Assembly: GCF_013407955.1 (NCBI RefSeq)
Contig: NZ_JACCBU010000001.1
Span: forward strand, 4,836,001-4,900,000
Source: Microlunatus parietis
GTDB lineage: Bacteria; Actinomycetota; Actinomycetes; Propionibacteriales; Propionibacteriaceae
Length of the DNA stretch: 64,000 nt
Direction of reading: 5' to 3'
The notes under the pieces were generated by a model. That model did not search any database. It had not been told where the DNA came from and worked only from the letters and a program-made list of their open reading frames with translations. This document shows, piece after piece, positions 43,697-51,471 of the stretch. Numbering within the stretch: the stretch's first letter is position 1; each line of letters starts with the position of its first letter. Position numbers and translations under genes: made by a program.

Positions 43697-44946
43697 TCAC
43701 CCGGCGACCCCGGCTCGGCCTGCGCGGCCGGCTAACCCTGCTGTACGGCGGCCTGATCCTCGCTGCCGGGTCCTTGATCCTGGCCGGCATCTATGTCGTC
43801 GTCGGGCAGCGGCTGGACCAGGAGCTCGGCAGCGACGCGACCGAGGCCCGGATCGCGGCCCTGCGGGAGCGGGCCGCGGCGAGCGGCGACTCCACGATCG
43901 TCCTGCCGGACGGGTCGACCGTTCAGTTGGACGTGTTGATCACCCAGCTCGAGCAGGACCGCGCCGCGCTGCGGGACGCCGCCCTGGCCGCGATCGTTTC
44001 CCAGGGTGCCGTCGTGGTGCTGGTGGTCGCGGTCGCGGCCGGCGCGGGCGGCTGGATCATCGCCGGCCGCGGCCTGCGTCCGCTCGACCTGATGACGGCG
44101 ACCGCGGAGCGGATCGCCCGCGCCACAGGGCCGGAACGCAACCTGCACGAGCGGATCGGCCTGACCCAGGGAGCCGGCACGGCGCCGAACGACGAGGTAC
44201 GGCGGCTCGCGACGGCGTTCGACGCGATGCTCGACTCGCTCGACCGCGCCTTCGACGGGCAGCGGCACTTCGTCGCGAACGCCTCGCACCAGCTGCGGAC
44301 GCCGCTGGCGGTGCAGCGGGCGACGATCGAGGTCGAGATCACCAGGCCCGGCGCGGCTCCGGGAACGGTCGCCCTGGGAGCGAGGTTGCTGGAACAGATC
44401 GAGACCAACGCCCGGTTGATCGACGGGCTGCTGGTGCTGGCCGAGAGCGAGAACCGGGTGGAGCAGGTCGAGCCGCTCGACCTGGCCGACACCGCGGGCG
44501 CCGCGGTCGCGTCGGTGCAGCAGGCCGACCGGTCCGAGCTGGTGATCAACACCGACCTGCGCCCGGCGCCCGCGAGCGGGGATCCGCTGCTGCTCGAGCA
44601 GCTGATCCGCAACCTGGTCGAGAACGCGCTGCGCTACAACGTTTCCGGCGGCACGGTCATGATCACCACCGGCGTCGCCGATGATCATGCCGTGATCCGG
44701 GTCCGGAACACCGGACCGGTGGTCGACCCGGCCGACCTGCCCGGCCTGCTGGAGCCGTTCACTCGAGGCCCCGGTCGGCGCCGCCGCGACCAGGACGGAG
44801 CCCCGGTGGCCGGACACGGCCTCGGCCTGGCCGTGGTCACCGCGATCACCGCCGCCCACGGCGGCCGACTCGACCTGACTCCCCGGCCGGGCGGCGGACT
44901 CTGCGTCACGGTCAGCCTGCCGGCGACCAACGCGTCCAGCTGCTGA
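43693..44946 (+). CDS. Sensor histidine kinase
   Basis: A 417-residue membrane kinase with two spans (LYGGLILAAGSLILAGIYVVV and AAIVSQGAVVVLVVAVAAGAG), a short (~80-residue) extracellular sensor, a HAMP linker, H-box FVANASHQLRTPLA with H199, N-box NLVENALRYN and a G-rich GHGLGLAVV motif. The small sensor domain fits kinases that detect cell-envelope antibiotics together with an ABC exporter. Translation is coupled to the regulator. Confidence 0.92.
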   Translation: MITRRPRLGLRGRLTLLYGGLILAAGSLILAGIYVVVGQRLDQELGSDATEARIAALRERAAASGDSTIVLPDGSTVQLDVLITQLEQDRAALRDAALAAIVSQGAVVVLVVAVAAGAGGWIIAGRGLRPLDLMTATAERIARATGPERNLHERIGLTQGAGTAPNDEVRRLATAFDAMLDSLDRAFDGQRHFVANASHQLRTPLAVQRATIEVEITRPGAAPGTVALGARLLEQIETNARLIDGLLVLAESENRVEQVEPLDLADTAGAAVASVQQADRSELVINTDLRPAPASGDPLLLEQLIRNLVENALRYNVSGGTVMITTGVADDHAVIRVRNTGPVVDPADLPGLLEPFTRGPGRRRRDQDGAPVAGHGLGLAVVTAITAAHGGRLDLTPRPGGGLCVTVSLPATNASSC

Positions 44947-44961
44947 GTAGGCCACAACGTT

Positions 44962-45018
44962 CCCTGAGCTTGTCGAAGGGCGGACCAGATCGGGCTTGGC
45001 CCTTCGACAGGCTCAGGG
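44962..45018. repeat. Long inverted repeat (CCCTGAG...CTCAGGG), likely bidirectional terminator
   Basis: CCCTGAGCTTGTCGAAGGG at 44962-44980 faces CCCTTCGACAGGCTCAGGG at 45000-45018 as near-perfect complements (one mismatch), leaving a 19-bp loop. This palindrome family is scattered through many bacterial genomes. It lies in the tail-to-tail space between the kinase and the ABM gene, so it can stop transcription from both sides; the last six bases overlap the ABM 3' end. Confidence 0.85.
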
Positions 45019-45336
45019 CGCGTCCGGCGGCTCGATTGTTGCGGCGACCTCGTGATGGCTCACGGTCTCGTCCCAACGGCTCAGGGCCCGCTGGGCCGCC
45101 GGTGCGACGACGGCATGCTCGTAGTGATCACCGGCGAACGCTCGGACGGCGTCAAGATCATCGAAGAACGTGATCGACGTGAACAGCACCTCGTCGCCGA
45201 TCTGCCGGCGCAGCAGCCGAGCGCCGCGGAACCCGGGAACGTCGGTGAGGTGCTCCCGTACTTCCGATTCGTAGTGCCGCTGGTAGTCGTCGGCCGATCC
45301 CGGCGCGGCCCAGCCCTGCCAGACCCGGGCGATCAC
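45013..45336 (-). CDS. Antibiotic biosynthesis monooxygenase-like (ABM) protein
   Basis: A 107-residue protein similar to ABM-domain enzymes. It starts VIARVWQGWA, contains PGFRGARLLRR, FTSITFFDDLDAVRAFAGD and ends DETVSHHEV, all as in the family of small stand-alone ABM proteins. The GTG at 45336 overlaps the stop of the GH43 gene by 4 bp, so it is translationally coupled to a secreted glycosidase, which is unusual for a cytoplasmic oxygenase. It may act on an aglycone or simply be a late operon gene. Its last codons overlap the terminator repeat. Confidence 0.78.
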   Translation of the reverse strand: MIARVWQGWAAPGSADDYQRHYESEVREHLTDVPGFRGARLLRRQIGDEVLFTSITFFDDLDAVRAFAGDHYEHAVVAPAAQRALSRWDETVSHHEVAATIEPPDAP

Positions 45337-46403
45337 TTCCGGCTCCGCGGATCGCCGGCCGGCAACGGCACCGGTACGCCGAGTGGGACCGGGACGCCCA
45401 GGTCGGGGCGGCCGTCCGCGGTCCAGTTGATCTTCTGGGCCCGGATGGTCCGGGGCTCGCCACAATCGGTGCTGTTCGGATAGTCCCTTGCGTGGTAGAC
45501 GATCCAGTCCTCGGTGCCGTCCGGCGACGTGAAGAAGCTGTGGTGGCCGGGACCGTACACACCGTTCTCCGGGCTCTTGCTGAAGATCGGCTCCGGTGTC
45601 TTCGTCCAGGAGGCCCGGTCGGCCGGATCGCCACCGGTGTAGCTGAGCAGGCCGATGGCGTAGTCCGGGGTGCCGCACTGGGCCGCCGAATAGGTCAGGA
45701 AGATCCTGCCGTTCCGGTAGATCGGGTACGGGCCCTCCTGGGTCTCACCGTTGCCGATCTTCTCCCACTCATAGGTCGGCTCGGAGAGGATCCGCGGCTC
45801 GGCGGCCAGCGTCCACGGGTTGCTCAGGGGAGCGATGTAGAGCTTCTGCGCGCCCGGCGACGGGATGCCCGCGTAGACGTAGTACAGCTGATCGTGGACC
45901 TCGAGCACGGTGCCGTCGATGCTGAAGAAGTCCGGGCCCTGCAGTTGCGCCTTGAAGGTGTACGGGCCGAGCGGGCTGTCGCCCTGGCTCTCCGCGACGA
46001 AGTTGCGGTGGGTGGAGATGTCGCCGCCGATCTGCGCCGTGTAGTAGAGATACCAGCGATCGCCGAACCGGTGCAGCTCCGGCGCCCAGATGTTGTCCTG
46101 ATACGCGGTCGGCTGAGTCCTCGCGTCATAGACCACGGTCGCCGTCGCCGCTCCGAGCGTGGCCAGTGATCGCGATGACGACATGGTCACCACGTTGGAC
46201 GCGGTGGTGCTGGCCAGGAAGTACCGGCCGTCGTGGAACGCGAGCCAGGGGTCGGCGCCGTCCCGGATCGGGTTGGCGAACGTGCCGGCCCGGGCTCGTT
46301 CGGTTCCATGATCATCCGGCACCGCGGTCGCCGGTGCGGCGAGCGCTCCGGCGAGCACGGCGATGATCATGGCGGCGATGACGGTCCGCAAGGGTCTGGT
46401 CAT
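45333..46403 (-). CDS. Exported glycoside hydrolase family 43 protein
   Basis: A 356-residue protein with a Sec signal (MTRPLRTVIAAMIIAVLAGA, cleavage near ATAVP) and a five-bladed GH43 propeller. Catalytic candidates are the Asp of IRDGADPWLAFHDGRYFL, the Asp of FFSIDGTVLEV, and the Glu in NGETQEGPYP; GPGHHSFF supplies the conserved His. GH43 enzymes cleave arabinan, xylan or related side chains. ATG 46403 has AGGAGA at the right spacing. It is the middle gene of a three-gene operon with the 676-residue secreted protein and the ABM protein. Confidence 0.85.
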   Translation of the reverse strand: MTRPLRTVIAAMIIAVLAGALAAPATAVPDDHGTERARAGTFANPIRDGADPWLAFHDGRYFLASTTASNVVTMSSSRSLATLGAATATVVYDARTQPTAYQDNIWAPELHRFGDRWYLYYTAQIGGDISTHRNFVAESQGDSPLGPYTFKAQLQGPDFFSIDGTVLEVHDQLYYVYAGIPSPGAQKLYIAPLSNPWTLAAEPRILSEPTYEWEKIGNGETQEGPYPIYRNGRIFLTYSAAQCGTPDYAIGLLSYTGGDPADRASWTKTPEPIFSKSPENGVYGPGHHSFFTSPDGTEDWIVYHARDYPNSTDCGEPRTIRAQKINWTADGRPDLGVPVPLGVPVPLPAGDPRSRK

Positions 46404-46419
46404 GATCAGGTTCTCCTGG

Positions 46420-48450
46420 TCAGTTCGCGTACGCAACGGAGACGGGGCCCGAGCCGGTCAGGGTCCAGCCGGTATCGTCCTCGAAGCCGCCGTTCTTCAG
46501 GCCGAGGCCGATGGTCCTGATGTTGTCGATCTTGTAGTCCAGGACGTCCAGCCCGGACACGGCGCCGGAACCGGAGCACAGTCGATATTCGATCTTGACC
46601 TTCTCCTTGCCGCGAACGAAGTCCGTGATGTCGATCGGGCCCTGGTGATCGGAACCCTGGAGGTAGAACCAGGGCCAGCCGTCGCCGACGTCGCGGTTCC
46701 AGATGTTCACCCCGTCGATCAGCAGCTGCTTGAAGTAGCGGCCGTGCAGCCCGCCGATCGGGTCGGTGTGCCAGAAGTCGATCTCGTAGCGCGGCGAGTC
46801 CGGATCGACCGGCATCGTCTGCGCGGCGGCGGCACAGGTGTTGGGTGCGACGTCCACGCCGCGCGGGATGGTGAAGCTCAGCCGGCCGTTCCCGGTCATC
46901 GCCCGGTTCGCCGGGCTGATCACGAGCCCGGGGAAGGTCGGCTCGGCCAGCGGCGTGTGGGTGGTGCCGCGGAGCTCGGCGTATCCCTTGCTGATGGCGT
47001 TGAAGATCTTGGCCGGCCTGGCCGGCGAGTAGATGTCGATGTAGGGGTGCAGCTGGGTGGCGTTGCGGCTCATCCGCCAGCCGCCGGGCCGTTCGAAGCC
47101 GCCGTTGGTGATCTTGATTCCTTGGGCGGTCACGACGTCGAACCGGGTGTCGTTCGGCGAGAACGTGACGCCCTGCTGGTGGTACAGCCGGAAGGTCACA
47201 TCGGCGGACCCCTTGCCGGCGAGCAGGTCGGTGACGTCGACCGTCTCGTCGTGCCACACCTCTTCGGTGTCGCTGGTGAAGTCCTGGCTCCAGACCACCT
47301 TTTCGTCGACCAGCAACTGCTTCAACTGGTAGCCGGCGTCGCCGCCCTCCTGGTAGTCGGTGTGCTTGAAGCTGATCGTCTTCTTCGCCGCCTTCGCATC
47401 GACCGCGACGCGTTGGGACGCCGCGGCGAAGTGGCCGGGCGAGGTCGGCACGTTGTTGCTGATCGAGAAGCTCAGGCTGCCCATCCCGGAGTGCGCGCGG
47501 TAGTCGGTGCCGGGCTGCTGGGTCAGCGCGTCCAGCGGGGCGCCGTAGGCCATGATGCCGCGCAGCCGTCCGTCCAGGAGGTACGGCTTCGCGCGCCGCA
47601 GCACCTCGGCGACGTAGCGCTCGTCGGGATGGACGATGCCATCGAGGAACCGGCCGAAGTAGCCGAGCAGGACGAGTTCCTTGCCGGCCTTCTCGGTGAT
47701 CGAGAGAACCTGATCAAGACCGACCTCGACCTGGCTCGGGTCGATCGTCGACCCGTACACGAAGTAGACGTAGATCACTCCGTCGACCGTGCCCTTGATC
47801 CGCTCCATCGAGTGATCGTTGATCTCTCCCGGATAGAGCGTGACGTACCACTTCAGGTCCGGGTTGATCGCGGTCTGGGCGTTCTCGATCTTGGTCAGGT
47901 ACTCGTTGGTGAACAAGGCCTGGTTGACCGGGCCGCTGAGGAAGTCGTCGATCGCCCAGGACTTCACGTTCGGGTGCTTCAGGGACAGCTTCGCGATCTC
48001 CTCGGCCCACCGGACGAAGTCCAACTCGAACGGCCGCGAGCACCGGCCGGCCACGTGCGGCTTCTCGTGCAGGAAGCATTCCGACGGCGGCACCAGATAG
48101 ACCATCACGTCGATGCCCGCCGCCTCGGCGGCCGGCACGAGCTCGGTGACCAGATCGTCCCAGTCCGTGGGGCTCTCCCAGATGTCGTAGGTGAACATCG
48201 TGACGTTCAACTGCTTGAGCCGCTTGATCATCGCAGGCGTGTCGATGTGCCGGTAACCGTCGGCCCGGGCCTCCGCCTCGCGAATCGTCGCCGCGACGGT
48301 GTTGCCGCCGTTCTTCGCGGTGAGGAACGCGCCGTCCGGCAGCCGGTCCGGACGCTCGCCCGGCGAGGCCGCGGCCACGGTGGGAGTGAGCGCGGCCACC
48401 AGGGCCACCAAGATCAGGAAGATCGACCAGGAACAGCGTCGTCGCCGCAT
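46420..48450 (-). CDS. Secreted protein of unknown function, possible glycosidase with beta-sandwich repeats
   Basis: A 676-residue exported protein (signal MRRRRCSWSIFLILVALVAALTPTVAAAS). Residues ~40-330 alternate beta strands and helices in a TIM-barrel-like pattern, with acidic residues in SWAIDDFLSG and YDIWESPTDW that could be catalytic, and VMVYLVPPSE. The second half contains two similar all-beta repeats, each with a KHTDYQEGG or WHTDPIGG motif, a QLL(V/I)D segment and ITNGGFE or LKNGGFE, suggesting duplicated carbohydrate-binding modules. No known family is recognised. It leads the GH43 operon and lies behind an AT-rich inverted repeat, so a role in polysaccharide use is likely. Confidence 0.7.
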   Translation of the reverse strand: MRRRRCSWSIFLILVALVAALTPTVAAASPGERPDRLPDGAFLTAKNGGNTVAATIREAEARADGYRHIDTPAMIKRLKQLNVTMFTYDIWESPTDWDDLVTELVPAAEAAGIDVMVYLVPPSECFLHEKPHVAGRCSRPFELDFVRWAEEIAKLSLKHPNVKSWAIDDFLSGPVNQALFTNEYLTKIENAQTAINPDLKWYVTLYPGEINDHSMERIKGTVDGVIYVYFVYGSTIDPSQVEVGLDQVLSITEKAGKELVLLGYFGRFLDGIVHPDERYVAEVLRRAKPYLLDGRLRGIMAYGAPLDALTQQPGTDYRAHSGMGSLSFSISNNVPTSPGHFAAASQRVAVDAKAAKKTISFKHTDYQEGGDAGYQLKQLLVDEKVVWSQDFTSDTEEVWHDETVDVTDLLAGKGSADVTFRLYHQQGVTFSPNDTRFDVVTAQGIKITNGGFERPGGWRMSRNATQLHPYIDIYSPARPAKIFNAISKGYAELRGTTHTPLAEPTFPGLVISPANRAMTGNGRLSFTIPRGVDVAPNTCAAAAQTMPVDPDSPRYEIDFWHTDPIGGLHGRYFKQLLIDGVNIWNRDVGDGWPWFYLQGSDHQGPIDITDFVRGKEKVKIEYRLCSGSGAVSGLDVLDYKIDNIRTIGLGLKNGGFEDDTGWTLTGSGPVSVAYAN

Positions 48451-48464
48451 GGGAACCGTCCTAT

Positions 48465-48500
48465 ATTCCAAATATCGAAAATGACTGCGATATTAGGAAT
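48465..48500 (+). promoter_or_regulatory. AT-rich inverted repeat, probable operator of the GH43 operon
   Basis: ATTCC-A-AATATCG at 48465-48477 faces CGATATT-A-GGAAT at 48488-48500, a 13-bp dyad with one central mismatch and a 10-bp spacer, 15 bp upstream of the start codon at 48450. Its base composition is strikingly AT-rich against a ~70% GC background. The placement suits a repressor site for the carbohydrate operon; the regulator is not in the window. Confidence 0.6.
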
Positions 48501-48696
48501 CGTAGTCAGGTGAGTTCCGGCGGTGCAAGAGTTTCGCCCGAACTTGGCACGATTCCTATAACGCCGTTATTCCCTGCCATTCCCCGCGTCAGTGCCGGGT
48601 CAGTGTGGCGTCATCGGCCCGGCCTAGCGTCGCTGGCGTACGCAACATCGATCCCACTTCTTCGTGAGGAGGGTGGGCAGAAGGGAGCGTTGAACG

Positions 48697-49167
48697 ATGA
48701 CTGAGATCGTGCGCAAGGCGGGAACCCGCATGGTCCGAGCCGGGCTCGCGGGAGCGGCGGCGATCGTCGCCGTCGCGGGGTTCCAGGTGGCCACAGCACC
48801 GGGAGCGGCAGCCGAACCACCGGGTTGCTCCGCCCAGGACCACCTGGACCACACCGACATCCTGAGGCCGGGCCGGGCCCTGTGCAACGGTGGCTCGCTG
48901 CTCCGGATGCAGGAGAACGGCGACCTCGTGCTGCGGCACATCGAGACCGGTCGGGCGTGCTGGCACTCGAAGACCTTCGTGGCCGGGGCGTCGGCGACCT
49001 TCACCCCGGGCAAGGGCACCGGACCGGCTGGGCAGGCCCGGCCGTACCTTCAGGTGGGCGATCACAAGATCTACGGAGACAACAACATCCTGGATCTCGG
49101 GTCCACCGCCAACGTGAACGCCAAGGGCGAACTCTGGGTCGGCTATCGGCTGGTCGGCAAGTGCTGA
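48697..49167 (+). CDS. Small exported B-lectin-like protein
   Basis: A 156-residue protein with a signal peptide (hydrophobic AGLAGAAAIVAVAGFQVA after a basic start, cleavage near GAAAE). The mature 110 residues contain LRPGRALCNGGSLLRMQENGDLVLRH and WHSKTF, matching the D-mannose-binding bulb-lectin pattern of L-M-Q-x-G-x-L-V-L followed by W-x-S. Three cysteines (at GCSAQD, LCNGG and RACWH) plus the C-terminal Cys may form disulfides. The start could also be the second ATG 11 codons on. It diverges from the carbohydrate operon. Stand-alone lectin role inferred. Confidence 0.7.
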   Translation: MTEIVRKAGTRMVRAGLAGAAAIVAVAGFQVATAPGAAAEPPGCSAQDHLDHTDILRPGRALCNGGSLLRMQENGDLVLRHIETGRACWHSKTFVAGASATFTPGKGTGPAGQARPYLQVGDHKIYGDNNILDLGSTANVNAKGELWVGYRLVGKC

Positions 49168-49212
49168 ACCCCTGAACTCTGCCGCGACCTCCTTCCGTCC
49201 CCGGGATCGAGT

Positions 49213-49259
49213 GGTCACCTCTGCAGCGACACGCCGCAGAAACGGCTGCGTTGGTGACC
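49213..49259 (+). terminator. Hairpin between B-lectin-like gene and RecQ-PRTase gene
   Basis: GGTCACC-3-GCAGC at 49213-49227 faces GCTGC-3-GGTGACC at 49245-49259 as complements with a 17-bp loop, beginning 46 bp after the lectin gene's stop codon. There is no T-run, as is common for actinobacterial terminators. A 47-bp dyad operator for the downstream gene is the alternative. Confidence 0.5.
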
Positions 49260-49300
49260 GGTCGGCGGGGAGGGGGAGGCCGTCGGTGGGGAGGGGCATG

Positions 49301-51376
49301 ATGGCGGGCATGTCAGAAAGCGTGAGGGTCAGCAGCCGGACCGCCGAGCAGCTGGCGGCGACCATCCGGGCCGTCGCCGGGCCGGGCGCCGTGCCGCGGG
49401 CGGATCAGGTCCGGGCGGTCGAGGAACTGGTCGACCACCGGAAGCGGGTGCTGGTGGTGCAGGCGACCGGGTGGGGAAAGTCGGTCGTCTACTGGGGTGC
49501 GACCGCTGCGCTCCGGCACGGTGAGCGACCGGCCGGCCCGACGCTGGTGGTGTCACCGCTGCTGGCGTTGATGCGGGACCAGATCGCCGCCGCCGAACGG
49601 GCCGGGCTGCGGGCCGCGACGATCAACTCGACCAACTTCGACGACTGGGACCCGATCTTCGCCGCCCTCGCCGCGGACGAGCTCGACGTCCTGCTGATCT
49701 CCCCGGAACGCCTGGTCAACCCGCGCTTCGCGGCCCGGCTGCCGGAACTGCTGTCCCGCTGCGGGCTGCTGGTGATCGACGAGGCCCACTGCGTCTCGGA
49801 CTGGGGCTTCGACTTCCGGCCGGACTACCAGCGGCTGACCCGGACCCTGCTGGAACTCGCGCCCGGGACGCCGGTGCTGGCCACCACGGCGACGGCGAAC
49901 GAGCGGGTGACCGCGGACGTGGCGGGCCAGTTGGGCGAGGACACCGTGACGCTGCGCGGCTCGCTGGCTCGCGCCTCGCTGCGCTTGTCCGTGGTGCCGG
50001 AGCTGACACCGCTGGAACGCTATGCCTGGGTCGCCGAGGCGCTGCGTTCGCTGCCCGGTTCCGGCATCGTGTACGTCCTCACGGTGGCCGAGGCCGGTCG
50101 GGTGGCCGGCTTCCTGCAGAGCCAGGGGCTCGACGTCGAGGCGTACTCGGGGCAGACCGAGAACCGGGAGCACCTGGAGGATCGGCTCCGGGACAACCAG
50201 GTGAAAGCGCTGGTGGCGACGTCGGCGCTCGGGATGGGGTACGACAAGCCGGACCTCGCCTTCTGCATCCACCTGGGTTCACCGGCCTCGCCGGTCGCGT
50301 ACTACCAACAGGTCGGCCGGGCCGGCCGCGCCCTTGACGACGCCGTCGCGGTGCTGGTGCCGGCCGAGTCCGACGAGCGGATCTGGGACTACTTCGCCAC
50401 CGCGGGCATCCCGGTCGAGGCCCAGGTGGAACAGATCCTCGACGTGCTGGCCGACGGTCCGGCCGGGCTCGGCGCGATCGAGGCCGCGACCGGCCTCCGT
50501 CGCGGCCGGCTCGAGTCCACGCTGAAGATCCTGGCCGTCGACGGCGTCGTCGACCGGGACCGCAGCGACTGGGTCGCGACCGGGAAGCGCTGGTACTACG
50601 ACGCCGAGAAGTGGGATGCGCTGCGCCGGGTCCGGGCCGACGAGGCCGGGCTGATGCGGTCCTACGCGCACGGCGAGGGCTGCCTGATGCGGTTCCTGCA
50701 GCAGGCCCTCGACGATCCCGACCCCAAGGACTGCGGGCGGTGCTCGGTCTGTACCGGCGAACTGCCGGCCCCGGGAGCAGCGCCGGACCAGGAGTTGATC
50801 ATCGCCGCCCAGCGGTTCTTCCGCGGCCAGGACACGATCGTCGAGCCGCGCAAGCAGTGGGCGGCCCGGCTCGGCGACCGCAAGGGCAAGATCAACTTCC
50901 TGGCTCCCGGCCGGGCGCTGGCGTTCGCCGACGACCCCGCCTGGACCGACGCGCTGCGCCGGCTCTGGATCCGCGACGAGCCGGTGGACGGCGAGATCCT
51001 CGATGCCGTCGTCGCCGTCCTGAAGCGCTGGGCACGGGACTGGGAGCGGCCGATCGCCGTGGTGCCGATGCCGTCCCGCCGGTTCCCGACCATGATCGAA
51101 TCGGTAGCCCGGCACGTGGCCGAGGTCGGCCGGCTGCCGTACATCGAGGCGCTCGCGGTGTCCGGTCCGCGGCCGGTCGAGGACGCCTCGTCCTCGGCCC
51201 GCGCAACCGACCTGCTGGCCCGGACCACGCTGCTGCCCGGCGTCGCCTTCGACGGCCCGGTGCTGCTGGTCGACGACACGATCCGGACCCGCTGGACCGT
51301 GACTGTGGCCGGAGCCCTGCTGGCCGACGCCGGCGCAACCGCCGTGCTGCCGCTGGCCCTGCACCAGCTGCCCTGA
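49301..51376 (+). CDS. RecQ-family helicase fused to a phosphoribosyltransferase-like domain
   Basis: A ~691-residue protein. Residues ~30-360 form a RecQ-type helicase core: VVQATGWGKSVVYW (Walker A), LLVIDEAHCVSDWGFDFRPDY (DEAH and RecQ loop), and QVGRAGRALDD (motif VI). A zinc-binding-like CGRCSVC follows near residue 485. There is no HRDC domain; instead the last ~150 residues contain a type I PRTase motif, VLLVDDTIRTRWTV, preceded by PIAVVPMPSRRFPTM. Relatives are annotated RecQ/PRTase fusions in Actinobacteria. Several close start codons exist; ATG 49301 suits the GGGGAGGGG site best. The PRTase partner could bind a nucleotide signal or PRPP. Confidence 0.82.
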   Translation: MAGMSESVRVSSRTAEQLAATIRAVAGPGAVPRADQVRAVEELVDHRKRVLVVQATGWGKSVVYWGATAALRHGERPAGPTLVVSPLLALMRDQIAAAERAGLRAATINSTNFDDWDPIFAALAADELDVLLISPERLVNPRFAARLPELLSRCGLLVIDEAHCVSDWGFDFRPDYQRLTRTLLELAPGTPVLATTATANERVTADVAGQLGEDTVTLRGSLARASLRLSVVPELTPLERYAWVAEALRSLPGSGIVYVLTVAEAGRVAGFLQSQGLDVEAYSGQTENREHLEDRLRDNQVKALVATSALGMGYDKPDLAFCIHLGSPASPVAYYQQVGRAGRALDDAVAVLVPAESDERIWDYFATAGIPVEAQVEQILDVLADGPAGLGAIEAATGLRRGRLESTLKILAVDGVVDRDRSDWVATGKRWYYDAEKWDALRRVRADEAGLMRSYAHGEGCLMRFLQQALDDPDPKDCGRCSVCTGELPAPGAAPDQELIIAAQRFFRGQDTIVEPRKQWAARLGDRKGKINFLAPGRALAFADDPAWTDALRRLWIRDEPVDGEILDAVVAVLKRWARDWERPIAVVPMPSRRFPTMIESVARHVAEVGRLPYIEALAVSGPRPVEDASSSARATDLLARTTLLPGVAFDGPVLLVDDTIRTRWTVTVAGALLADAGATAVLPLALHQLP

Positions 51377-51379
51377 CCG

Positions 51380-51471
51380 GCGATCGGAAGACTAGGGGTG
51401 CTGCGATTGGAAGAGTAGATGTCCTGCTATTGGAAGACTAGAAGTCGTGCGATCGGTAGACTAGAGGCATG
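51380..51471 (+). repeat. Four 23-bp tandem repeats ending on the DUF4143 start codon
   Basis: Units start at 51380, 51403, 51426 and 51449 and are exactly 23 bp each. All share the core GGAAGACTAG (unit 2 has GGAAGAGTAG, unit 4 GGTAGACTAG) preceded by GCGATY or GCTATT. The fourth unit finishes with the ATG of the ATPase gene, so the repeats form its whole upstream region and contain its ribosome site (AGAGG). An operator array or attenuator acting on this gene is the simplest reading. Confidence 0.9.

Noticed and set aside
51380..51471. Repeats before the DUF4143 gene considered as a CRISPR
   Set aside because: Units are contiguous with no spacers, and end on a start codon.
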